Positions 54,039 to 61,524 of a DNA stretch of 64,000 nucleotides are shown in pieces. The translations under genes were made by a program, and so were the position numbers. Origin of the DNA: Bacteroidales bacterium (GTDB lineage: Bacteria > Bacteroidota > Bacteroidia > Bacteroidales > UBA932). The notes below the pieces were generated by a model. It saw only the letters and a program-made list of their open reading frames with translations. It did not search any database and was not told where the DNA came from. Position 1 is the first letter of the stretch, and every line of letters starts with the position of its first letter. The stretch covers positions 62,001-126,000 of the forward strand of contig JAFRNC010000001.1 of the NCBI GenBank assembly GCA_017430365.1, read 5' to 3'.

Positions 54039-54797
54039 TCAGAAGACGGCGATGGCGACGGAGAGATAGAAAGCCAGTTCGCTGAGCAGGAAGGCGGCTC
54101 CGCAGCAGTCGCCCGTGTAGCCCTGTAACCTGCGCCGCATGACCAGGGTGAGCAGCAGAGTCATGCAGGCCGGGACGAACAGCAGCCAGAGCATGCCGGC
54201 GGGCAGCCACTTGAGGACGAAGGCCATCACGAATGCCGGAGCCAGTCCGAAGAAGAAGCATATCAGCAGTTCCGGCAAGGTCATGCGTTCATATACCGTC
54301 CTGTTCTTGGCCGTCTCTTCGTTGCGGGCGTACGGGAGGAAATTGATCAGCTGGGCGGCGCAGCATTTCGACCAGCAGTCGCCGCAGAGCACGGCGATAA
54401 TCAGTGTGTCCCGGGATATGACGGACGGCAGCTGGATCAGGAGTGCGAAATAGACTATAAGCCCAATGACACCATAGGTCCCGATGTGCGAATCCTTCAT
54501 TATGGTAAGAGTCCGCTCGCGTGTCGTGCCCCCTCCGAATCCGTCGATGAAGTCGGCGAGGCCGTCTTCGTGCAGGCAGCCCGTGAGCAGCAGGCGGGAG
54601 ACCAGGGCCACGATCCAGGCGAGAGTCAGGGGCATCACATGGCTGCAGAGCCATAGTACGAGGGCTGTCGTGGATCCGGTCAGCCAGCCCGCCACGGGCC
54701 AGAGCGGTACCACCCGCTTGAAATGCTCCGCAGGGATTTCGCGGATCCGCCAGAAGGGGAGCCGGGTGAAAAAGGTCAATGCCGCCAGAAGTCTCAT
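54039..54797 (-). CDS. cobS: Adenosylcobinamide-GDP ribazoletransferase
   Basis: Cobalamin synthase: joins adenosylcobinamide-GDP with alpha-ribazole in the membrane. The 252-aa protein has several hydrophobic helices and the conserved LTGCLHEDGLADFIDGFGGGTTRERTL (metal-binding Asp residues near 80-90), followed by KDSHIGTYGVIGL. Start MRLLAALTFFTRLPF at 54797 fits the family, 7 nt after a TAATTTTG box. Divergent from cobU-cobT. Confidence 0.95.
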   Translation of the reverse strand: MRLLAALTFFTRLPFWRIREIPAEHFKRVVPLWPVAGWLTGSTTALVLWLCSHVMPLTLAWIVALVSRLLLTGCLHEDGLADFIDGFGGGTTRERTLTIMKDSHIGTYGVIGLIVYFALLIQLPSVISRDTLIIAVLCGDCWSKCCAAQLINFLPYARNEETAKNRTVYERMTLPELLICFFFGLAPAFVMAFVLKWLPAGMLWLLFVPACMTLLLTLVMRRRLQGYTGDCCGAAFLLSELAFYLSVAIAVF

Positions 54798-54804
54798 ATC
54801 ACTG

Positions 54805-54832
54805 CAAAATTAGTGATAAATCGTTATCTTTG
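54805..54832. promoter_or_regulatory. Divergent -7 boxes of cobS and cobU
   Basis: Minus-strand TAATTTTG at 54805-54812 lies 7 nt from the cobS start; plus-strand TATCTTTG at 54825-54832 lies 6 nt from the cobU start. No riboswitch fits in the 41-bp spacer. Confidence 0.65.
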
Positions 54833-54838
54833 TATTTC

Positions 54839-55351
54839 ATGAGACGCATCATTCTGATTACCGGCGGGGCGCGGAGCGGAAAAAGCTCTTATGCCGAGAA
54901 GCTGGCGCTCGGGCTTTCCGACACGCCTGTCTATATGGCTACTGCCCGTATATGGGACGAGGAGTTCCGGGAACGGGTGCGGAGGCACCAGGCGCGGCGC
55001 GGACCCCAGTGGACCAATATAGAGGAAGAAAAGTTCCTGAGCCGTCATGCGCTTGAAGGGCGTGTAGTGCTGGTGGACTGCCTCACGCTGTGGGCTACCA
55101 ATTTCTTCTTCGACCTGGAAAGCGACGTGGATCAGGCTCTGGCCGCTTTGCAGGCGGAGTTCGACAGCCTCATAGCCCATGATGCCACATTCATCCTGGT
55201 AACCAACGAGATCGGAATGGGCGGGACATCAGACAACGAAATCCAGCGCAGGTTCACCGACCTCCAGGGCTGGATGAACCAATATGCCGCAGCCCGTGCC
55301 GACGAGGTGATGCTGATGGTGAGCGGCATCCCTGTCAAAATCAAAGGATAA
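54839..55351 (+). CDS. cobU: Adenosylcobinamide kinase / GTP:phosphate guanylyltransferase
   Basis: Activates adenosylcobinamide to the GDP form. The 170-aa protein starts with the P-loop [17 protein letters not shown] (residues 4-20), has the guanylylation region [19 protein letters not shown] with its His, and [11 protein letters not shown] and VTNEIGMG. Start [10 protein letters not shown] at 54839 is fixed by the family start and by the -7 box. cobT follows after 2 nt. Confidence 0.95.
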   Translation: MRRIILITGGARSGKSSYAEKLALGLSDTPVYMATARIWDEEFRERVRRHQARRGPQWTNIEEEKFLSRHALEGRVVLVDCLTLWATNFFFDLESDVDQALAALQAEFDSLIAHDATFILVTNEIGMGGTSDNEIQRRFTDLQGWMNQYAAARADEVMLMVSGIPVKIKG

Positions 55352-55353
55352 AC

Positions 55354-56394
55354 ATGGAGTTCCATATTTCGAGGCCGGATCAGGCCATACGTCCTGCGCT
55401 GCAGGAAAAGATTGACGATCTTACCAAACCCAAGGGATCTCTCGGCCGGCTTGAGGAACTGGCCCTTCAGGTGGGTCTCATACAGCAGACACTATCCCCG
55501 GCGCTCAGGCATCCCCAGAACATAGTTTTCGCGGCAGACCACGGCATAGTGGATGAAGGGGTGAGCATTGCCCCGAAAGAGGTGACCTGGCAGCAGGTCT
55601 GCCATTTCACCCATCCACATGGTACTGGAGGAGTCAATTTCCTTTGCCGCCAGCATGGTTTCACGCTGAAGGTCGTCGACGCCGGCGTCGACTTCGATCT
55701 GCCCCGGGACCGTGGAATCATCGACCTGAAGGTGGGGCGCGGCACACGTAATTTCCTCCATGGACCGGCGATGACCGCGGCCGAGATGGAACAATGCCTC
55801 GCCGGCGGCGCCTCGGTCGTCCGCCAGTGCTTCGAAGAGGGAAGCAATGTCCTGAGTTTCGGGGAGATGGGCATCGGCAATACATCGCCGTCGTCCATAT
55901 GGATGTCATATTTCACGGGGATTCCCCTCGCCGAATGCGTTGGGGCGGGCAGCGGTCTTGACAGTGCCGGCATCCGGCACAAGTACGAGGTGCTTTCGCA
56001 GGCCATGGCGAATTACGGGGGAGACGGTTCTCCACGTGATATAATACGCTGGTTCGGCGGTTTCGAAATGGTAATGGCCGTAGGCGCCATGCTCCAGGCG
56101 GCCGAACTCCATATGGTGATCCTCGTGGACGGTTTCATCATGACAAACTGCATGCTGGCCGCTTCAAAACTATACCCCGAAGTCCTCGACTACGCGGTCT
56201 TCGGCCACTGCGGCGATGAATCCGGCCACAGGAAAGTGCTTGACGCCCTGGGTGCCAAACCTATCCTCAGCCTCGGCCTGCGGCTCGGAGAGGGGACCGG
56301 CGCCATCTGCGCCTATCCGGTCCTGGACTCTGCCGTCAGGATGATCAACCAGATGGATACTTTCTCCGGCGCGGATATCACAAAGTACTTCTAG
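55354..56394 (+). CDS. cobT: Nicotinate-nucleotide:dimethylbenzimidazole phosphoribosyltransferase
   Basis: Makes alpha-ribazole phosphate, which CobC then dephosphorylates. The 346-aa protein has [13 protein letters not shown] near the N-terminus, [25 protein letters not shown] and the general-base region [14 protein letters not shown] near the C-terminus. Together with CobC, CobS and CobU all of nucleotide-loop assembly is encoded in this window. No terminator with a T-run is seen after it; an inverted repeat lies at 56457-56480. Confidence 0.96.
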   Translation: MEFHISRPDQAIRPALQEKIDDLTKPKGSLGRLEELALQVGLIQQTLSPALRHPQNIVFAADHGIVDEGVSIAPKEVTWQQVCHFTHPHGTGGVNFLCRQHGFTLKVVDAGVDFDLPRDRGIIDLKVGRGTRNFLHGPAMTAAEMEQCLAGGASVVRQCFEEGSNVLSFGEMGIGNTSPSSIWMSYFTGIPLAECVGAGSGLDSAGIRHKYEVLSQAMANYGGDGSPRDIIRWFGGFEMVMAVGAMLQAAELHMVILVDGFIMTNCMLAASKLYPEVLDYAVFGHCGDESGHRKVLDALGAKPILSLGLRLGEGTGAICAYPVLDSAVRMINQMDTFSGADITKYF

Positions 56395-56456
56395 GGGCGG
56401 TTTGTGCCCTTTCGGTGAGCAGGACTGCATCTGCCGTTCACGGCGGCGGCCTTATG

Positions 56457-56480
56457 TTTCCACACAAAAATTTGTGGAAA
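56457..56480. repeat. Short inverted repeat between cobT and the barrel gene
   Basis: TTTCCACA-N8-TGTGGAAA, perfect 8-bp dyad, with no T-run. Could be an operator or weak hairpin for the following cassette. A TAATATTTG stretch at 56524-56532 may be a -7 box but has one base too many. Confidence 0.5.
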
Positions 56481-56548
56481 TTGCATATTATTTATTATTT
56501 TTATGGTGCGGTCAACTCCCTGAATAATATTTGAATAATATACTGGTT

Positions 56549-57247
56549 ATGAAACGTTTCTTTTTAGCCATCATGCCGGCCCTGCTGCTGTTGCTGCCGC
56601 CGGTTTCCCTCCAGGCGCAGGATGCGCGTGAAGGGACGTTGGGTATCCGCCTCGACGGTGGTCTTTCCTGGTCGCTGGGAGGTGATTTCACCAACTCGGC
56701 CAAAAACGCCCTGACCACGATCCAGCCCCAGGGCGTCGTGGGACTGTTCTATAACTTCAGTCCCCGTTTCCGGGCAGGTCTGGACTACGGTTACACGCGG
56801 ATGGTCCGCGAACAGACAGACGGTACTATGCACGAGCTCCCGGGCGGTGGCGTAGAGGGTGAGGTCTATCGCGATTTGAGGACCTATTTCCATGCTGCGG
56901 AACTGACGGGTGAATTCAATCTGCTGGGTGCAGGTCCCCTGTCTTTGTACCTGGGTGCGGGTGCAGGCTGCCAGTTCGCGATTGGAAACACCTATACGAT
57001 CGGCGTAAAGAACGAAGTCAAACCCGGCGGCCTGGGCAATTCGATCCATGTCACGGGACACAATGTGGGACATAAGTATGTCGCACCGTATATTCCGGTG
57101 ACTCTTTCGCTGGAATATGCATTCCTGCCGCAAGTGGCTGTGAGCGCGGGCTGCGGCTACCGACTCATCCTGGCCGGAAAGAACGGGCTTTCGGCTAAGA
57201 GCCAGCCGTTTGCGGTCCTGGGCCTTCGCTTCAATCTTTCGAAATAA
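56549..57247 (+). CDS. Outer-membrane beta-barrel protein at head of stalk-lipoprotein cassette
   Basis: 232-aa exported protein (signal peptide 1-24, ending LQA-QD) of alternating polar/hydrophobic strands (RFRAGLDYGYTRMV; LSLYLGAGAGCQFAIG; PVTLSLEYAFLPQVAVSAGCGYR) ending in FNLSK, typical of 8-strand OmpA/OmpW-like barrels in Bacteroidota. Start MKRFFLAIMPALL at 56549 opens the signal peptide. The first repeat lipoprotein starts within 3-15 nt of its stop, so they are one transcript. A role in anchoring or exporting the lipoproteins is speculation. Confidence 0.85.
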   Translation: MKRFFLAIMPALLLLLPPVSLQAQDAREGTLGIRLDGGLSWSLGGDFTNSAKNALTTIQPQGVVGLFYNFSPRFRAGLDYGYTRMVREQTDGTMHELPGGGVEGEVYRDLRTYFHAAELTGEFNLLGAGPLSLYLGAGAGCQFAIGNTYTIGVKNEVKPGGLGNSIHVTGHNVGHKYVAPYIPVTLSLEYAFLPQVAVSAGCGYRLILAGKNGLSAKSQPFAVLGLRFNLSK

Positions 57248-57262
57248 TGAATGGACGCTATT

Positions 57263-59275
57263 ATGAAATCTTTCAAAAATCAATCGTTTTGGTGCGGCAT
57301 TCTGTGTGCAGTCGCACTCTTCGGCTTAACGCCGCTCTTCCTGACTTCCTGTGAGCAGGAACCTGCTGAGATCAATGTCACGCTTGAAACCGATATGAGT
57401 TCCATCATAGCGGCCATCAACAATACGAATACTGCGCTTTCCGACAAACTGACTGCCATCGAAAAGGCGATGTCCGACGGGCTGGCCGACAGCCAGGCGG
57501 CCATCAAGCTGATCCAGGAGGCCGTCGAGTCGCTCAGCGGAACGATGGCCGAGAAGCTGGCGGCCATAGAAACGGCCATAAACTCCCAGACTACGAGCCT
57601 CGAACTGAAGCTGGCCCTGGTCGAAACCGCCGTGCAGAACGGCTTTGCCGATGCAAAGACGCAGCAGGAACTGCTGAAACAGGCAGTCGAGTCGCTGGGT
57701 GGCACGATGGCCGAGAAACTTGCCGCCGTAGAGACTGCCGTCAAGGAACAGACGACGGGTCTGGAGACGAAGCTCGGCCTGGTCGAGGCCGCCGTGACGA
57801 CCGGCCTGGCAGACGTCAAGGATGCGCAGGGTCTTATCAAGGAAGCGATCGAGACCCTGGGCGGCACAATGGAAGAGAAACTCGCCGCCATAGAAACGGC
57901 GGTAAGCGACCAGACGACCGGACTGGGTGCCAAGCTCGCCCTGGTAGAAACGGCCGTGAAGGAAGGCTTCGCCGATTCGAAGACGCAGCAAGACCTGCTG
58001 ACGCAGGCGATCGAATCGCTGGGCGGCACGATGGAAGAGAAGCTGTCTGCTCTAGAGGAGGCGATGAAGAGCCAGAGCTCCAGCCTCGAAACGAAACTTG
58101 ACGCCATCGAAACGGCGGTGGAGAACGGTATTGCCGACGCCAAGGAGCAGCGTGAGCTGATCCGGAAGGCTGTCGAATCGCTGGAAGGCTCTGCGGCCGA
58201 TAAACTCGCGAGCATTGAGCAGGCCATTACGAGCCAGACGCCGACCTTGACATCGAAGCTGGCCGCCATAGAGGCGGCTGTCGCCAGTGGCGCCAGCGAC
58301 GAAGAAGCGGCGTTGGAAGCCATCAAACAGGCCATCGAGACGTCCGGCAATACCACGGCCGAGAAAATCGATGCCCTCGGGCAGGCGATCGGCAGTCAGA
58401 CTACTGGTCTGACGACGAAACTGGAGGCGATCCAGCAATCCGTGTCAAGCGGCGTCTCTGGTGTGACCGACGCCTTTACCCTGCTCCAGAAGGCTGTAGC
58501 AGCCATACCCGGGTCCCTGACAACGCTTGGCACGAACCTGAGCGGCAAGATCGCGGAAGTGGTCACGGCCATCGGCGCCGTCAACACAACACTCACAACC
58601 GGTGATGTCGCCACTGCCCTGTCGGGCATCCTCAATGCCATCACAAACCAGACCGATTACACCGACATCCTCGAAACCATCCTTGAAACCATCGAGGGGT
58701 TGGGCGGCACGACGATTCACGGCCACAAATTCGTGGAGATGGGCGACGGCCTGAAATGGGCGACGATGAACCTGGGCGCCAAGGCTCCGGAAGAATACGG
58801 CGACTATTTCGCCTGGGGTGAAACGGAACCGAAAAACAGCTTCAATTGGGACAATTACAAGTATGGGACGGAGGATAACCTGACCAAATACAACGCATCC
58901 GACGGTAAGGTGACCTTGGACCTTTCCGATGACGCCGCAAGGGCAAATTGGGAAGGTACCTGGCGAATGCCGACAAATGCTGAATGGGAAACACTGTGTA
59001 ATAATGCCAAATACAGCTGGGTGTATGATTCCGTAAAGGGGGGATATACGGTAACAAGCAAAGTCTCAGGATATGAGGGTAACAGTATTTTCATTCCGGC
59101 GGGTTCCTGGTTCGGTGGTCCCGGAGCCGGAGAATACGGTTACTATTGGTCAGCAGAGCTGTTTACCGACCCCTCATATACCCACTCATATATATTGTTT
59201 ATCAGTCCCACCGAATGGCAATCACGGGCGGTTTATCGCTATACAGGGTATACTGTCCGGGCCGTTTCCGACTAA
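57263..59275 (+). CDS. Stalk lipoprotein 1: six 54-residue helical repeats plus FISUMP head
   Basis: 670 aa. Lipoprotein signal (LFLTSC, Cys30); 63 residues that start with an acidic Asn/Thr-rich stretch and end in a partial repeat; six exact 54-residue repeats at 94-417 (nt 57542-58513; typical unit begins TMEEKLAAIETAV and ends AIESLGG); a related 70-residue linker; and a C-terminal FISUMP domain at 488-670 (FVEMGDGLKWATMNLGA, GDYFAWGETEP, WRMPTNAEWETL, GYYWSAEL, GYTVRAVSD). The repeat is predicted fully helical. The likely role is a surface-anchored rod presenting the FISUMP head; its ligand is unknown. Start at MKSFKNQSF (57263); MDAI at 57251 is possible. Confidence 0.88.
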   Translation: MKSFKNQSFWCGILCAVALFGLTPLFLTSCEQEPAEINVTLETDMSSIIAAINNTNTALSDKLTAIEKAMSDGLADSQAAIKLIQEAVESLSGTMAEKLAAIETAINSQTTSLELKLALVETAVQNGFADAKTQQELLKQAVESLGGTMAEKLAAVETAVKEQTTGLETKLGLVEAAVTTGLADVKDAQGLIKEAIETLGGTMEEKLAAIETAVSDQTTGLGAKLALVETAVKEGFADSKTQQDLLTQAIESLGGTMEEKLSALEEAMKSQSSSLETKLDAIETAVENGIADAKEQRELIRKAVESLEGSAADKLASIEQAITSQTPTLTSKLAAIEAAVASGASDEEAALEAIKQAIETSGNTTAEKIDALGQAIGSQTTGLTTKLEAIQQSVSSGVSGVTDAFTLLQKAVAAIPGSLTTLGTNLSGKIAEVVTAIGAVNTTLTTGDVATALSGILNAITNQTDYTDILETILETIEGLGGTTIHGHKFVEMGDGLKWATMNLGAKAPEEYGDYFAWGETEPKNSFNWDNYKYGTEDNLTKYNASDGKVTLDLSDDAARANWEGTWRMPTNAEWETLCNNAKYSWVYDSVKGGYTVTSKVSGYEGNSIFIPAGSWFGGPGAGEYGYYWSAELFTDPSYTHSYILFISPTEWQSRAVYRYTGYTVRAVSD

Positions 59276-59292
59276 TTCATAAACCTGTCTTC

Positions 59293-61506
59293 ATGAAACG
59301 TTTTGCTTATAGTATAATGCGCTGTTGCTGGCTTGTTGCTTTCCTGCTGCAGGTTTTGACTTCGTGTTACTCCCCGCATCCCGAACTGGACATCAATCTG
59401 GAAAACGATTTCCGGTCGGTTATCGATGCCGTCATCCAAGCGAAAACGACGCTGGCTGAGAAGTTGTCATCGATTGAAAAGGCGATGTCCGACGGTCTTG
59501 CCGACAACGAGGAGGCGCTCGAACTGGTCCGCCAGGCGGTGGCTTCCATGAGCGGCACCGCCACCGAGAAGCTCGCCGCCATCGAAGCCGCGATCAATGC
59601 TCAGACCACGGGCCTCGAGACGAAGATCGCCCTTGTCGAAGCGGCCGTGAATGAAGGCTTTGCCGATGCGAAGACGCGGCAGGAGCTGCTGAAACAGGCT
59701 GTCGAATCGCTGGGCGGCACGATGGCCGAGAAGCTTGCCGCTGTCGAGACGGCCGTCAAGGGGCAGACGACGAGCCTGGAGACTAAGCTCGGTCTGGTCG
59801 AGGCTGCCGTGACAACCGGCCTGGCCGACGTCAAAGATGCGCAGGGTTTGGTAAAGGAAGCAATCGAGTCGCTGGGCGGCACGATGGAGGAGAAACTCGC
59901 CGCCATCGGAACGGCGCTCCAGAGCCAGACGACCGATCTGGGCGCCAAACTCTCCCTTGTCGAGACGGCTGTGAAAGAAGGTTTTGCCGAAGGTCATTCG
60001 CAACAGGAACTCCTCCAACAGGCTATCGAATCGCTGGGCGGCACGATGGAAGAGAAGCTCGCAGCTCTCGAAGAAGCAATGAAGAGCCGGACCTCCAGTC
60101 TTGAGACGAAGCTGGAGGCCATAGAAATGGCTGCCACCAACGGCCTTGCCGACGCCAAGGAGCAACGTGAGCTGATACGGAAGGCTGTCGAATCGCTGGA
60201 AGATACGGAAGCCGGGAAACTCGCGAATATAGAGCAGGCCATCTCGAGTCAGACGACGACGCTGTCGACGAAGCTGGCCGCCATCGAGGCGGCAGTCGCC
60301 AGCGGCGCCGGCGATAAGGAAGCGGCATGGGAAGCCATCAAGACGGCTATCGCGACCTCGGGCAACACAACGAAGGAGAAACTTGAGGCCCTGGAACAGG
60401 CGATCGGCGGCCAGACTACGGGTCTGACAACGAAACTGGAGGCGATCCGGCAATCCGTGACAAGCGGCGTCGCCGGCGTGGCCGACGCACTGTCCCTTCT
60501 CAAGACTGCGGTGGCGGCTATCCCCGGTGCCCTGACATCGCTCGAAACGAACCTTAGCGGCAAGATCGCCGAAGTGATTACGGCCATAGGCTCCGTCAAT
60601 ACGACGCTCACCACCGGCAAGGTTGCCCAAACCCTTTCGGAAATCCTCGATGCTATCTCGGACAACACCGATTACAGCGAAATCCTCGATGCCATCAAGA
60701 CGGCTGTCGAGGGAATGTCAGGTATCGAAGTCAATCCTTCCCACGGCTCTCCGAAAGATCTTACTGTCTGGTGTTATCCCAATGCGACCTTTGACATCGA
60801 TCTGTCAAAGGCCGTGGAGGTCAGCGATATCTTTTGTGCGCTCCATGCGTCGGAGGACGGTTCCTATACGGCCGATAACATCGAGACCGTTGAGTTCCTG
60901 CCTTTGGATGAATCCGTCGCACCGGTTCAGGTTACATTTGACAAGGACAGGCATTTCCTTCGTTTCCATCCCGATACGACCGGGAGCCCGGTTTGGCGCA
61001 GTTTCCAGGATTCCACCGCGGCCAAGCAGGAGGTTGTCACAGGCAGGCTGATCGTGACGGACCGTTGGAAAACCCAGGACACGCTTTATAACATGACTGA
61101 CCAGCAGGGCGAAAAGTTATTCACGATGAGCTGGTTCAACGCTTCGGGTTTCTCCTGGCGCAAGAAAGTGTCCATCAGCATGATCAACGAAGACAACAAA
61201 GTGACCATCGTGTTGGATGAATTTTCCAGGATCCTCGGGTTCGACTATGATAAGTTGAAGAGTTCCTGGTATTTGATCAATTCAGCGTACGAAAAGTACG
61301 GGAATTATAAACTTATAACTGGCGAGTTCAAGCCGAAGGAAACTGCGCTGGAAGTGGAGTTTGCTGACGATTATCATGTAGGCGACATATTCGGTTTGAT
61401 CGGGACAATTAGCGTCTGTGTCGAACCCGACGAGTGGTCTTTCGCTTTCAGCCCTGTTCAAATGAAGTTCCGCTTCGACTTGACGGTGGAAATTACCGGA
61501 AATTAA
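59293..61506 (+). CDS. Stalk lipoprotein 2: same six repeats, unrecognised C-terminal head
   Basis: 737 aa. Lipoprotein signal (QVLTSC, Cys25), the same 63-residue spacer, six 54-residue repeats at 89-412 (nt 59557-60528), the same linker to about 477, then a ~260-residue domain (478-737, nt 60724-61503) with no FISUMP motifs. That head contains DLTVWCYPNATFDIDLSKAV, VSDIFCALHASEDGSY, TGRLIVTDRWKTQDTLYNM, and many beta-type segments; it reads as two beta domains. I do not recognise the family. Start MKRFAYSIMR at 59293, 17 nt after gene 1; the longer frame upstream lies inside gene 1. Confidence 0.85.
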   Translation: MKRFAYSIMRCCWLVAFLLQVLTSCYSPHPELDINLENDFRSVIDAVIQAKTTLAEKLSSIEKAMSDGLADNEEALELVRQAVASMSGTATEKLAAIEAAINAQTTGLETKIALVEAAVNEGFADAKTRQELLKQAVESLGGTMAEKLAAVETAVKGQTTSLETKLGLVEAAVTTGLADVKDAQGLVKEAIESLGGTMEEKLAAIGTALQSQTTDLGAKLSLVETAVKEGFAEGHSQQELLQQAIESLGGTMEEKLAALEEAMKSRTSSLETKLEAIEMAATNGLADAKEQRELIRKAVESLEDTEAGKLANIEQAISSQTTTLSTKLAAIEAAVASGAGDKEAAWEAIKTAIATSGNTTKEKLEALEQAIGGQTTGLTTKLEAIRQSVTSGVAGVADALSLLKTAVAAIPGALTSLETNLSGKIAEVITAIGSVNTTLTTGKVAQTLSEILDAISDNTDYSEILDAIKTAVEGMSGIEVNPSHGSPKDLTVWCYPNATFDIDLSKAVEVSDIFCALHASEDGSYTADNIETVEFLPLDESVAPVQVTFDKDRHFLRFHPDTTGSPVWRSFQDSTAAKQEVVTGRLIVTDRWKTQDTLYNMTDQQGEKLFTMSWFNASGFSWRKKVSISMINEDNKVTIVLDEFSRILGFDYDKLKSSWYLINSAYEKYGNYKLITGEFKPKETALEVEFADDYHVGDIFGLIGTISVCVEPDEWSFAFSPVQMKFRFDLTVEITGN

Positions 61507-61524
61507 ATAGAAATAGCCGTCTTT

